Shown here piece after piece: positions 25,389 to 33,157 of a stretch of DNA of 64,000 nucleotides. The DNA is taken from assembly GCF_000383855.1 (NCBI RefSeq), contig NZ_KB912877.1, positions 4,525,226 to 4,589,225 on the forward strand. Reading direction: 5' to 3'. A program made the translations under genes and the position numbers. The notes below the pieces were generated by a model. The model was not told the DNA's origin. It did no database searches and worked only from the letters and a program-made list of their open reading frames with translations. The DNA comes from Methylobacter marinus A45. Its GTDB lineage: Bacteria > Pseudomonadota > Gammaproteobacteria > Methylococcales > Methylomonadaceae. Positions within the stretch are counted from its first letter, which is position 1; each line of letters begins with the position of its first letter.

Positions 25389-26042
25389 ATGTGTGGACGT
25401 TATGTATTGATCGCGACAGAGCAGCAGATTATTGACCATTTCAGTCTGCGGCGCCTGGCTAATTATCAGCCTGACTATAACATTCCGCCAGGACAAAAAA
25501 TCCTCAACGTCGTGCAGTTGGAAGACGGTAGCAATAAAGCCGTCTACCTGCATTGGGGACTGATTCCATCCTGGTCCAAAGACCGCGGCATCGGCAACCG
25601 GTTGATCAATGCCCGGGCCGAAACGCTGGCAGAAAAGCCATCGTTCAGAACGGCCTACCGCAAACGCCGTTGCCTGATTCCGGCAACCGGTTTTTATGAG
25701 TGGCACCGTACCGAGTCCGGCAAACAGCCCTATCACATCCATTATCCCGACAACCGACTGTTCGCTTTTGCCGGTCTTTGGGAACACTGGGAAAACGAGA
25801 CGGAAACCGTCTATTCCTGCACCATCGTCACGACCGGCGCCGACGCCAAAATCGCCTCGATACACGACCGCATGCCCGTCGTCATCAGGCCCGAACAATA
25901 CCTTGACTGGCTGGATAAAAAATCCGAAGCGGTTGATGTTTTGTCTTTTGACCAGTCGGCGGCTTACCGCGATATGCGGCTGACGCCGGTCAGCAGCCGG
26001 GTCAATAATCCGGCGCATAATGATGCGGACTGTTTGTCTTGA
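25389..26042 (+). CDS. SRAP (YedK/HMCES) abasic-site crosslinking protein
   Basis: 217 residues. The protein begins MCGRYV, so Cys2 is exposed after Met removal, as required for covalent capture of abasic sites in single-stranded DNA. Other conserved parts: NIPPGQKI, HWGLIPSW, NARAETLAEKPSFR, CLIPATGFYEWH (catalytic Glu), and HDRMPVVI (His). The role is shielding abasic sites during replication. With only 2 bases between its ATG and that of the divergent gene, each promoter must lie inside the other coding region. Confidence 0.93.
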   Translation: MCGRYVLIATEQQIIDHFSLRRLANYQPDYNIPPGQKILNVVQLEDGSNKAVYLHWGLIPSWSKDRGIGNRLINARAETLAEKPSFRTAYRKRRCLIPATGFYEWHRTESGKQPYHIHYPDNRLFAFAGLWEHWENETETVYSCTIVTTGADAKIASIHDRMPVVIRPEQYLDWLDKKSEAVDVLSFDQSAAYRDMRLTPVSSRVNNPAHNDADCLS

Positions 26043-26055
26043 AGGAATGATTCGG

Positions 26056-26086
26056 AAAAAAGCCGTCTCGAAGTATAACTTCCGGC
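26056..26086 (-). terminator. probable terminator of the tRNA-Val transcript
   Basis: Read on the minus strand, GCCG and GAAG (26086 downwards) pair with CTTC and CGGC around a small loop, with a 4-base bulge, and are followed by six T residues (26061-26056). It lies just past the tRNA 3' end. Confidence 0.45.
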
Positions 26087-26108
26087 CGATATGAATGTAT
26101 TTTAAGTC

Positions 26109-26184
26109 TGGTGGGTGCTGAGGGGTTCGAACCCCCGACCCTCGCCTTGTAAGGGCGATGCTCTCCCAGCTGAGCTAAGCACCC
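26109..26184 (-). tRNA. tRNA-Val (anticodon UAC)
   Basis: 76 bases including the encoded 3' CCA (26109-26111). The acceptor arms GGGTGCT and AGCACCC pair fully. The D-loop region reads AGCTCAGCTGGGAGAGC. The anticodon loop is CTTACAA with anticodon TAC. The T arm GGGGGTTCGAACCCC is perfect. Its wobble U34 is the kind of base modified to cmo5U and mcmo5U by CmoA/CmoB/CmoM, and cmoM is the gene immediately upstream. Confidence 0.97.
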
Positions 26185-26200
26185 GACTTTGAGTCGCGCT

Positions 26201-26228
26201 ATTCTAAAGGATGAAAAATAAAATGCAA
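26201..26228 (-). promoter_or_regulatory. sigma-70 promoter of tRNA-Val
   Basis: On the minus strand TTGCAT (26228-26223), a 16-base spacer and TAGAAT (26206-26201) are followed by a GC-rich discriminator (GCGCGAC) before the mature 5' end at 26184. GC-rich discriminators are usual for stable-RNA promoters. Confidence 0.65.
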
Positions 26229-26275
26229 ATCTTTTTATAGGGATATGTCGATAACTTAAACTATTTTTAAGGAAA

Positions 26276-27040
26276 TCAGTCACGCCGTGCGAGCAAATGG
26301 ATATAGCGCCCCATATCGCGATAAGTCGGTATCCGGCAATAGCGGTATTCCAGCTCAAACAACTCGTCCAGATCGCTTTGCTCCCGAATGGCACGGGTCA
26401 GATAGTCATGGAACACGCGAATGCCGGTATGGACCGTTACGCTAAACCCCCATTGCCGAAGCTGCCCGATGACCTCATGGGGATACTGCGGATTGGGCGG
26501 GGTCAGATTCTTGCCCTTGCCCATATAACTGCCGTCCAGCAGATGCTTCCAGCGCCATTCCCCTTTCAGGGCATTGGTGTAGACCATGGCATTACGGTTA
26601 TAAAACAGCAGCGACAGCGAGCCGCCCGGTTTGACCCGATCGGCTATCACCTGTAAGGAAGGCATGGGATCGGCCAGCCATTCCAGCACGGCATGAAACA
26701 GTACCAGATCAAACTGCGGCAGTTGCGGCGCCAGCGTTTGCGCGGCCGCATGGTGAAACCGCGCCGTCAAGCCGGCATCGGCGAACAGCCCTTGCGCCCG
26801 CGCCAGCATTTTTTCCGACAAATCGCACAGCGTCAACTGGTGTCCCTGTCCGGCCAGCCACAGACCGATCTGCGCAAACCCGCACCCGGCATCCCATACC
26901 GTCAGCGGTTCATCCTTGCAAAAAACCTCAAGGTCCTCCTTGAGCAGCTTTAGCCGCCAATCGCCCTTGCGTGTGTCGTAGATTCTTTGCTCGAATTTTT
27001 CGATCAGGGAGTCAAAATTTCGGTCTTGTTGCGGTTTCAT
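26276..27040 (-). CDS. cmoM: tRNA 5-carboxymethoxyuridine methyltransferase CmoM
   Basis: 254 residues. The N-terminus QDRNFDSLIEKFEQRIYDTRKGDWR is close to E. coli CmoM (formerly SmtA). The SAM motif WDAGCGFAQIGLWLA follows at about 50-64, then FDLVLFHAVLEWLADP, LLFYNRNA and PYRDMGRY-like text near the end. CmoM methylates cmo5U34 to mcmo5U in tRNAs for Ala, Ser, Pro, Thr and similar boxes, and the tRNA-Val(UAC) next door carries a cmo5U-type wobble base. cmoA is at 35.0 kb; cmoB is not in the window. Confidence 0.92.
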   Translation of the reverse strand: MKPQQDRNFDSLIEKFEQRIYDTRKGDWRLKLLKEDLEVFCKDEPLTVWDAGCGFAQIGLWLAGQGHQLTLCDLSEKMLARAQGLFADAGLTARFHHAAAQTLAPQLPQFDLVLFHAVLEWLADPMPSLQVIADRVKPGGSLSLLFYNRNAMVYTNALKGEWRWKHLLDGSYMGKGKNLTPPNPQYPHEVIGQLRQWGFSVTVHTGIRVFHDYLTRAIREQSDLDELFELEYRYCRIPTYRDMGRYIHLLARRD

Positions 27041-27069
27041 TCAAAAACCAATGGTACGCGTTGCGCACC

Positions 27070-27462
27070 CTACAAATTTTCAATGGAAGAACGCTTGAAC
27101 CATTGGCGAAGCTCTTCTTCGGAAAGCTCACCCGCGGCTAACTGCTCAATGATAATGACCGTCTCCGGCTCGGAAGCATTAAATGAAAAACCATTGATCT
27201 CCAGAAAAATGGCTGCGACGGTAAAAGCCACTCGCTTGTTACCATCAATAAAAGGATGATGCTTAGCGATACCGAAGCAATAGGAGGCGGTCAGATCAAA
27301 TAACGAGGCATCAGGCTCATAGTCATGCCGTTGCTTCGGTCTAGCTAAAGCGGATTCCAGTAACGCCTTATCCCGAATCCCCAGACTCCCGCCATGCTCT
27401 GCCAGAAGCATTTGATGAACAGAGATAACAACCTCATCCAGAACCCGCTTCGGTTCAATCAT
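27070..27462 (-). CDS. doc: Doc (death-on-curing) family toxin
   Basis: 130 residues. The Fic/Doc motif is HPFIDGNKR (about 69-77), complete for the kinase-type Doc subfamily that phosphorylates elongation factor Tu. The preceding FGIAKHHPF and the N-terminal LGIRDKALLESALARP are typical. The toxin ATG overlaps the antitoxin stop by 4 bases. The stop codon lies inside a dispersed-type repeat (27049-27072: ACGCGTTGCGCACCCTAC), so the last residues may have been reset by that repeat. Confidence 0.9.
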   Translation of the reverse strand: MIEPKRVLDEVVISVHQMLLAEHGGSLGIRDKALLESALARPKQRHDYEPDASLFDLTASYCFGIAKHHPFIDGNKRVAFTVAAIFLEINGFSFNASEPETVIIIEQLAAGELSEEELRQWFKRSSIENL

Positions 27463-27683
27463 TTAGCCAGCTCATGCAAGGCATTGCGATACTTTTTCAT
27501 GATTTTTTCGGCCGCTTTCATCTGGGATTCAAAGTCTTGCTGATAAGGAGTCAGCGTATAACCTTCGGGGCTATCGACAAGGTAAAGCGTATCGCCTTTC
27601 TCGGCATTAAGTTTATTAAGTGCCTCTTTGGGCAGAACGATGCCCATGGAATTTCCAATCGCGGTAATTTTGACCTTTAACAT
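27459..27683 (-). CDS. AbrB/MazE-type antitoxin of the Doc module
   Basis: 74 residues from the ATG at 27683, which has AAGG at the right distance. The longer frame (start 27710) would put 9 odd residues in front. A swapped-hairpin SpoVT-AbrB DNA-binding domain is at the N-terminus (KVKITAIGNSMGIVLPKEAL) and a helical toxin-binding tail at the C-terminus (QMKAAEKIMKKYRNALHELA). It would neutralise Doc and repress its own promoter. Direct repeats that may be its operator lie just upstream. Confidence 0.88.
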   Translation of the reverse strand: MLKVKITAIGNSMGIVLPKEALNKLNAEKGDTLYLVDSPEGYTLTPYQQDFESQMKAAEKIMKKYRNALHELAK

Positions 27684-27697
27684 AACGGCGACCTTAT

Positions 27698-27718
27698 AGT
27701 TATTACACAAGTTATTAC
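27698..27718. promoter_or_regulatory. direct repeats, candidate antitoxin operator
   Basis: AGTTATTAC occurs at 27698-27706 and again at 27710-27718, a 12-base period, between the -10 element and the start codon of the antitoxin. A repressor bound here would block transcription, as expected for autoregulated toxin-antitoxin modules. Confidence 0.45.
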
Positions 27719-27725
27719 TTCACCG

Positions 27726-27754
27726 AGTATAATTGCGCTTAAAAGTCACGTCAA
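27726..27754 (-). promoter_or_regulatory. sigma-70 promoter of the toxin-antitoxin operon
   Basis: On the minus strand TTGACG (27754-27749), a 17-base spacer and TATACT (27731-27726) form a near-consensus promoter. It ends 42 bases before the antitoxin ATG. Confidence 0.75.
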
Positions 27755-27762
27755 TTCGAGAT

Positions 27763-28587
27763 CTATCCACTACTCTGCCTGATCGCCCAAGCCACATCCG
27801 CCGCCTGGCGGTTTTCCCTGACATCATGCACGCGAAACATCTGTATGCCCGCCATGATGCCCAAGGCCGTGGTCACGGCGGTGGCGGTCACCAGTTCAGA
27901 CGGCTCCGTTACCGCGCAGATGGCGCCCATGAAGCGCTTGCGGCTGGTGCCCAGCAGCACCGGATAGCCCGTGGCGACAAACGCATCAAGATGCGCCAGC
28001 AGGTCGATATTGTCCTGCTTGCGTTTGCCGAAGCCGATGCCCGGATCGATGGCTATCCGCTCTTTTTTGATGCCGGCCTTCAGTGCCGCATCGATTTGCC
28101 GGTGCAGCGCAGCCAGCACTTCCCGCACGACATCGTCATAATAGGGCTTGTCCTGCATGGTTTTCGGCGCGCCCTGGCTGTGCATCAGGATGATCGGCGC
28201 CCCGGTTTCGGCGGCCAGCGCCAGTATGGCTTCGTCATCACGGCCCGCCGAGATATCGTTGATGATATCGGCGCCAGCCGCCAGGGCCGCCCTGGCGACT
28301 TCGCTTAAGGTCGTATCGATACTGATAGGAATATCGGCCGATACCTGTTGCCTGATCGCGGTAATGACCGGCGCCACGCGCCGTATTTGTTCATCGGCGG
28401 CAACCGGTTCGGAGCCCGGCCGTGTCGATTCGCCGCCGATATCGATAATATCGGCGCCTTCGACCAGCATGCGCCTGGCCTGCCGGACGGCGGCATCGAT
28501 GTCCGAATACCGGCCGCCGTCGGAAAAACTGTCCGGCGTGACATTTAAAATCCCCATAATGAGCGGTTTGTCGATATGACCGAACAT
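27763..28587 (-). CDS. folP: dihydropteroate synthase
   Basis: 274 residues (E. coli 282). Both DHPS signatures are present: MGILNVTPDSFSDGG at the N-terminus and IIDIGGESTRPGSE (about 46-59), followed by PISIDTT, IINDISAG, MHSQGAPKTMQ, AIDPGIGFGK, LLGTSRKRFMG and FRVHDV. It joins pterin pyrophosphate and p-aminobenzoate in folate synthesis. It is divergent from the H4MPT/methylofuran operon, whose second gene is a distant DHPS homologue. The 89 bases between them must hold both promoters. Confidence 0.95.
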   Translation of the reverse strand: MFGHIDKPLIMGILNVTPDSFSDGGRYSDIDAAVRQARRMLVEGADIIDIGGESTRPGSEPVAADEQIRRVAPVITAIRQQVSADIPISIDTTLSEVARAALAAGADIINDISAGRDDEAILALAAETGAPIILMHSQGAPKTMQDKPYYDDVVREVLAALHRQIDAALKAGIKKERIAIDPGIGFGKRKQDNIDLLAHLDAFVATGYPVLLGTSRKRFMGAICAVTEPSELVTATAVTTALGIMAGIQMFRVHDVRENRQAADVAWAIRQSSG

Positions 28588-28626
28588 GCTTAAGCTCCTG
28601 TGCGCATTGCTGTGTATTTATTCGGG

Positions 28627-28632
28627 TATAAT
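28627..28632 (+). promoter_or_regulatory. candidate -10 element of the cofactor operon
   Basis: A perfect TATAAT lies 44 bases before the first start codon of the operon at 28677. No convincing -35 element stands 16-18 bases upstream, so it may need an activator or be coincidental. Confidence 0.35.
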
Positions 28633-28676
28633 AGAGAAATTTATTGATTATAACGAAATCCATCCGCCCCCGAATA

Positions 28677-29213
28677 ATGAATAAACCCCGTTTAGCCTGG
28701 GCCATCACCGGCTCCGGCCATTATATAGAAGAATGCCTGAATTTCCTGCTGACCCTGGACGACGTCGATTTATACATCAGCCAGGCCGGCGAGGAAGTGC
28801 TGAAAATGTACAGCATCGACCTGAGTGAAATTCGTGCCAGAATGCCGGTCTATCGCGATAAAGCCGCCTCGGCGCCGCCGGTCGGGCATTTTTACAAGGG
28901 CCATTATCATACCTTTGTCATGGCGCCGGCCACGTCCAACACGGTGGCCAAGTGCGTGCTGGGGATCGCCGATTCCCTGGTCACCAATTTATATTCGCAG
29001 GCCGGGAAATGCCGGGTGCCCAGCATTGTCTATCCTTGCGATACGGCACCGGAAATGGAGACGACGGCGCCGGGCGGAAAAGTCATGGTTTATCCGCGCA
29101 AGATCGATCTGGAAGGTACCGCCAAGCTGCGCACCTTCGAATACACGACAGTCGTTGAAAGCGTCGACGAACTGATCCTTAAAGTGAACGAACGGCTTGA
29201 ATCCTTAAAATGA
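28677..29213 (+). CDS. flavoprotein related to dihydromethanopterin reductase DmrB / archaeoflavoprotein AfpA
   Basis: 178 residues from the ATG at 28677; the open frame begins 11 codons earlier but the MNKPRLAWAITGSGHY opening is typical. It has the flavodoxin-like FMN fold of phosphopantothenoylcysteine-decarboxylase-type flavoproteins: ITGSGHYIEE, MAPATSNTVAKCVLGIADSL, NLYSQAGKCRVPSIVYPCD. In methylotrophs such genes lie in H4MPT clusters and are thought to reduce dihydromethanopterin to H4MPT, as shown for archaeal DmrB. That role is inferred here. It overlaps the next gene by 4 bases. Confidence 0.8.
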   Translation: MNKPRLAWAITGSGHYIEECLNFLLTLDDVDLYISQAGEEVLKMYSIDLSEIRARMPVYRDKAASAPPVGHFYKGHYHTFVMAPATSNTVAKCVLGIADSLVTNLYSQAGKCRVPSIVYPCDTAPEMETTAPGGKVMVYPRKIDLEGTAKLRTFEYTTVVESVDELILKVNERLESLK

Positions 29214-30598
29214 GCGAACACATACTCTTTCTGACCGGCCGGTTGGCGGAAAAACAGCTGCGCGCGATTCTCGAAAAAATGCAGCCCGAATTCACCTATA
29301 CCGTGCATGAACTGGGCCTTAAAGTCGCCGCCCTGATGACCGCCGACATGATAGCCCGGCGCCTGACCGATACCTTCGGCGCCGACCGCATTCTGGTGCC
29401 GGGGCGTTGCCGCGGCGACCTGGAGGCGTTATCGCAGGATTTGGGCCTGCCGGTGGAGCGCGGTCCCGAAGAGCTGAAAGACTTGCCCCAATTCTTCGGC
29501 CAGGCGGCGCAGCAAATCGATCTGAACCGCTACAGCGTCAAAATCTTCGCCGAAATTACCGATGCGCCGCACGTTACCGTGGAAGAAGTCGTCAAACGCG
29601 CTTATTACTATCAACAGAACGGCGCCGACGTCATCGACATAGGCTGCCTGCCGAGCACCGATTTTCCGCACATGGAAGCCGTCATCGGCACGCTGAAACA
29701 GGAGGGCTTCACGGTCAGCCTCGATTCTCTCGAAAACGACGATCTGCTCCGGGGCGGCAAAGCCGGCGCGGACTATCTGCTCAGCCTGCACGAAAGTAGC
29801 CTCTGGATCGCCGACGAAGTGGAATCGACGCCGATTCTGATTCCGGAAAAACACGAAGATCTGGCGTCTCTGGACCGCGCTATTCAAGGCATGCAGGCCA
29901 AACACCGCGCCTTTATCGTCGATCCGATCCTGGATCCCCTGCACTTCGGCTTTACCGCCTCGATCGTGCGCTATCACGAAGTCAGGAAAAAATACCCCGA
30001 CATTGAAATGATGCTGGGTGTCGGCAATATCACCGAGCTCACGCACGCCGACACCCTGGGCATGAACGCCCTGCTGCTGGGCATCTGCTCGGAACTCAAC
30101 ATCAACAGCATTCTGACCACCGAAGTCAGCAAGCATGCCTGCCGCGCGGTCAAGGAAGCCGACCTGGCGCGGCGCATCATGTTCGCCGCCAAGGAGCACA
30201 ACATGCTGCCCAAGCATATCGATCCGGGCCTGATGGCCCTGCATGAGATTTCGCCATTTCCGTATCAACTGGAAGAGATCAAGGAACTGGCGGCCGAGAT
30301 CCGCGACCCCAGCTTCCGCGTCCAGATCAGCGCCGAAGGCCTGCATATATTCAACCGCGACGGTTTCCACAGCGCCACCGATCCGTTTGATCTGTATCCC
30401 GCATTGCAGGTCGAAAACGACGGCGGTCACGCCTTTTACCTGGGCGTCGAACTGGCGCGCGCCGAAATCGCCTGGCAGCTCGGCAAGCGTTTCAACCAGG
30501 ACCAGCCCCTGACCTGGGGTTGCGCCGCCAACACGACCGAATCCACCGTCGACCTGCACACCTTCAAACCGGCAGGCTCCACCTTGCAAAAAAAATAA
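29210..30598 (+). CDS. dihydropteroate synthase-like protein of H4MPT biosynthesis
   Basis: 462 residues. The central part is a TIM barrel of the pterin-binding family (ADVIDIGCLPSTDFPHM, VSLDSLENDDLLRGGKAG, FIVDPILDPLHFGF, MMLGVGNITELTHAD, GICSELNINSILTTEVS). It differs strongly from FolP and carries an extra N-terminal domain (about 1-130). It matches the archaeal/methylotroph DHPS-related family always found in H4MPT gene clusters. The probable reaction is the condensation making the arylamine-pterin bond of the cofactor, or a related step; this is not proven. It is overlapped by both neighbours (4 bases upstream, 1 base downstream as TAATG). Confidence 0.85.
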   Translation: MSEHILFLTGRLAEKQLRAILEKMQPEFTYTVHELGLKVAALMTADMIARRLTDTFGADRILVPGRCRGDLEALSQDLGLPVERGPEELKDLPQFFGQAAQQIDLNRYSVKIFAEITDAPHVTVEEVVKRAYYYQQNGADVIDIGCLPSTDFPHMEAVIGTLKQEGFTVSLDSLENDDLLRGGKAGADYLLSLHESSLWIADEVESTPILIPEKHEDLASLDRAIQGMQAKHRAFIVDPILDPLHFGFTASIVRYHEVRKKYPDIEMMLGVGNITELTHADTLGMNALLLGICSELNINSILTTEVSKHACRAVKEADLARRIMFAAKEHNMLPKHIDPGLMALHEISPFPYQLEEIKELAAEIRDPSFRVQISAEGLHIFNRDGFHSATDPFDLYPALQVENDGGHAFYLGVELARAEIAWQLGKRFNQDQPLTWGCAANTTESTVDLHTFKPAGSTLQKK

Positions 30599-31185
30599 TG
30601 ATCCAAGAAACCATAGTCACAACCGTCAACAATTCGGGCACCCCCCACATCGCCCCCATGGGTATTCATGCCAAAAGTCCTTCAGGCACGGGCGCGCCGG
30701 CCGATGAACTGATCATCCTGCCGTTCCGCCCGTCAACGACGCTCGACAATCTGCTATCCCGCCGGACCGCCGTGATCAACTATTGCGACGACGTGCGCAT
30801 TTTCGCGGGCTGCCTGACCGGCCGGCGCGACTGGCCGTTAAAACCGGCCGAAAAAATCGACGGTCGGGTGCTGGACGCGGCGTTGGCCCATGCCGAAGTG
30901 GAACTGGTCCGCGTGGAAGAAGACCCGATCCGGCCAAAATTGTTCTGCAGAACCGTTCATAGCGTCAATCACGCACCGTTTCAGGGTTTTAATCGCGCCC
31001 AATTTTCGGTGCTGGAAGCGGCGATCCTGATCAGCCGATTAAACATGCTCCCGCTGGAGAAAATTGAATCCGAATTCGATTATCTGCGCATCGGCCTCGA
31101 GAAAACCGCCGGCGACCGGGAACGGGAAGCCTGGGGCTGGCTGATGGCCGTGATCGACGCGCATAAAAACAAGGTGACCGCATGA
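30598..31185 (+). CDS. DUF447 flavin-binding-fold protein of the H4MPT cluster
   Basis: 195 residues from the ATG at 30598, which overlaps the previous stop (TAATG). It begins MIQETIVTTVNNSGTPHIAPMG, with GIHAKSP, ILPFRPSTTLDNLL and HSVNHAPFQGFNRAQFSVLEA. These fit DUF447, a split-barrel (flavin reductase-like) family shared by methanogens and methylotrophs and repeatedly clustered with H4MPT genes. No activity is established. Its stop overlaps the mfnB start by 4 bases. Confidence 0.85.
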   Translation: MIQETIVTTVNNSGTPHIAPMGIHAKSPSGTGAPADELIILPFRPSTTLDNLLSRRTAVINYCDDVRIFAGCLTGRRDWPLKPAEKIDGRVLDAALAHAEVELVRVEEDPIRPKLFCRTVHSVNHAPFQGFNRAQFSVLEAAILISRLNMLPLEKIESEFDYLRIGLEKTAGDREREAWGWLMAVIDAHKNKVTA

Positions 31186-31862
31186 CCGGAATGCTTGCCA
31201 GTGTGAATAGCCTGGACGAAGCCGAGCAAGTGCTGGGCGCGCAGGTGGACATCATTGATCTGAAGCAACCCGAGCAAGGCGCCCTGGGCGCGTTGGAAAC
31301 CGAGCTCGTGAGACAGATCGTGGCCGCCATCGACGGGCGCTGTCCTGTCAGTGCGACGGTCGGCGATCTGCCCATGCAACCGACGCTTGTTTTCGACGCC
31401 GTCCGGGCGATGGCTGACACCGGCGTCGATTATGTAAAGATCGGTTTTTTCCCCGGTGGCGACTGGCCTGGCACACTCGCCAAACTAGGAGCGTTAACTG
31501 GCCAACATGACTTGATCGCGGTATTATTCGCCGATACCCAACCTCATCTGTCCATCATCGCCTCGCTGAAAAACGCCGGCTTCAAAGGCGTCATGCTCGA
31601 TACCATGGACAAGCAAAAAGGCTCATTAACACAAGTCATGAATACAACCACTATCAGGCGGTTTTCCGAACAAGCCAAGGCCCATCAATTGCTGTGCGGG
31701 CTTGCAGGCTCCCTCAGGCTGCCGGACATCGCCAATCTGATGCCTTACCGGCCGGATTATCTGGGCTTTAGAGGCGCTTTATGCCGGCTGCACGACCGGA
31801 CCGCGGCGTTGGACATGCAGGCGATCGTCCGGATCAAACAGGCTATTATTGATGCCGCATAA
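31182..31862 (+). CDS. mfnB: (5-formylfuran-3-yl)methyl phosphate synthase MfnB
   Basis: 226 residues. MfnB makes the furan ring of methanofuran/methylofuran from two molecules of glyceraldehyde 3-phosphate. TIM-barrel features: MLASVNSLDEAEQVLGAQVDIIDLKQPEQGALGA in two parts, with a Schiff-base-type Lys28 in IIDLKQP, VDYVKIGFF (a second conserved Lys), LDTMDKQKGSL, LCGLAGSLRLPDI and LGFRGALC. Methylofuran carries the formyl group in the Fhc complex of methylotrophs, so the gene fits the formaldehyde oxidation route. It overlaps DUF447 by 4 bases and the symporter by 11. Confidence 0.9.
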   Translation: MTGMLASVNSLDEAEQVLGAQVDIIDLKQPEQGALGALETELVRQIVAAIDGRCPVSATVGDLPMQPTLVFDAVRAMADTGVDYVKIGFFPGGDWPGTLAKLGALTGQHDLIAVLFADTQPHLSIIASLKNAGFKGVMLDTMDKQKGSLTQVMNTTTIRRFSEQAKAHQLLCGLAGSLRLPDIANLMPYRPDYLGFRGALCRLHDRTAALDMQAIVRIKQAIIDAA

Positions 31863-33156
31863 AACCACCATTACCACCAAAATCCTGATCGCGATGGTCA
31901 TCGGCCTGCTGTCGGGCAGCCTGATCAACGCCTTCGGCCAGGATGTCGCTGTTATCCAGACTTATCTGGTCAACGGCTTGTTCTATATTATCGGCGCCGC
32001 CTTCGTGAATGCGCTGAAAATGCTGGTCGTTCCGTTGGTCACTTTTTCGCTGATCTGCGGTGTCTGCGGCATAGGCGATGTCAGCGTCCTGGGCCGGGTC
32101 GGCATTAAAGCGCTAGGGCTTTTTATCCTGACTACCGCGATTGCGATTACACTGGCGCTCGGCGTCGCGGCCCTGATCGGTCCCGGCAAGGATTTTGCCA
32201 ACGCGCAGTCCTTGTCCGACTTCACGCCGCCGCCGGCACCGCCTATCACTGAGGTCTTCATCAATATCGTGCCTGGCAATCCCGTTCAGGCTTTTGCTGA
32301 AGGCAACATGCTGCAAATCATTTTCTTCGTCATTGTGTTTGCCATTGCCATGCTGATGACCGGCGATGTGGGCCGGCAATTGGCTCAATCGGCTGAAAAA
32401 TTGAATGAAGTCATGATGAAAGTCGTGACGCTGGTCATGGATTTTGCCCCGATCGGTGTGTTTTTCCTGATGGCCAGGACTTTTTCCGAGCAAGGCATCG
32501 GTCTGGTTATGCCGATGATCGGCTATTTTTCAGCAGTCATCGTATGCCTGCTGCTGCATTTTTTCGGCACATTCAGTTTGCTGATAGCCTTGATGGCAAA
32601 ACTGAATCCCGTGATGTTCATTCAAAAAATGCGTTCCGCGCATATTTTCGCGTTCAGCACGGCCAGTTCCAATGCCACGATCCCGATTAATTTGCAGGTC
32701 GCTGAAAAGCGTCTTGGCGTCGATAACTCTATCGCCGCCTTCACCATCCCTTTGGGCGCCACCATCAACATGGACGGCACCGCGATCATGCAGGGCGTTG
32801 CCACGGTTTTTATCGCCAACGTCTATGCCATCGACCTGAGCCTGAGCCAATATGTCATCGTGATCGGCATGGCGACGCTGGCATCGATCGGCACGGCCGG
32901 CGTGCCCGGCGTCGGCCTTATCATGCTGGCCATGGTATTTAATCAGGTCGGATTGCCCGTGGAAGGCATCGGTTTGATTATGGGGGTGGACCGGGTGCTG
33001 GACATGCTGCGCACGGTACTCAATGTTACCGGCGACGCCACAGTCACCTGCATCATAGCGCGCGGTGAAAATGCGCTGGATGACAGTATCTTCAATGACC
33101 CTGAAGCCGGCTCCGTCACCGAGATTGAGTTGCCTCACAAGAAGGCCCGCCTGTAA
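31852..33156 (+). CDS. dicarboxylate/amino acid:cation symporter (DAACS family)
   Basis: 434 residues from the ATG at 31852. About eight to ten membrane segments and two re-entrant loops are visible. Family motifs: NALKMLVVPLVTFSLICGV, a serine-rich AFSTASSNATIPI hairpin, GATINMDGTAIMQG and GTAGVPGVGLIMLAMVF. It imports glutamate, aspartate or C4-dicarboxylates with Na+ or H+. The start lies 11 bases inside mfnB, so it is translated with the cofactor operon. That is unusual and is discussed in the findings. Its stop lies 1 base from the convergent yihY stop. Confidence 0.92.
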   Translation: MPHKTTITTKILIAMVIGLLSGSLINAFGQDVAVIQTYLVNGLFYIIGAAFVNALKMLVVPLVTFSLICGVCGIGDVSVLGRVGIKALGLFILTTAIAITLALGVAALIGPGKDFANAQSLSDFTPPPAPPITEVFINIVPGNPVQAFAEGNMLQIIFFVIVFAIAMLMTGDVGRQLAQSAEKLNEVMMKVVTLVMDFAPIGVFFLMARTFSEQGIGLVMPMIGYFSAVIVCLLLHFFGTFSLLIALMAKLNPVMFIQKMRSAHIFAFSTASSNATIPINLQVAEKRLGVDNSIAAFTIPLGATINMDGTAIMQGVATVFIANVYAIDLSLSQYVIVIGMATLASIGTAGVPGVGLIMLAMVFNQVGLPVEGIGLIMGVDRVLDMLRTVLNVTGDATVTCIIARGENALDDSIFNDPEAGSVTEIELPHKKARL

Positions 33157-33157
33157 G

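Noticed and set aside
27049-27072. ACGCGTTGCGCACCCTAC sequence as a regulatory site
   Set aside because: It resembles a common dispersed repeat near gene ends and merely supplies the doc stop codon; no evidence of regulation.
29429-30589. 386-codon minus-strand frame opposite the DHPS-like gene
   Set aside because: It is a shadow frame with no recognisable domain, while the plus-strand gene is firmly supported.
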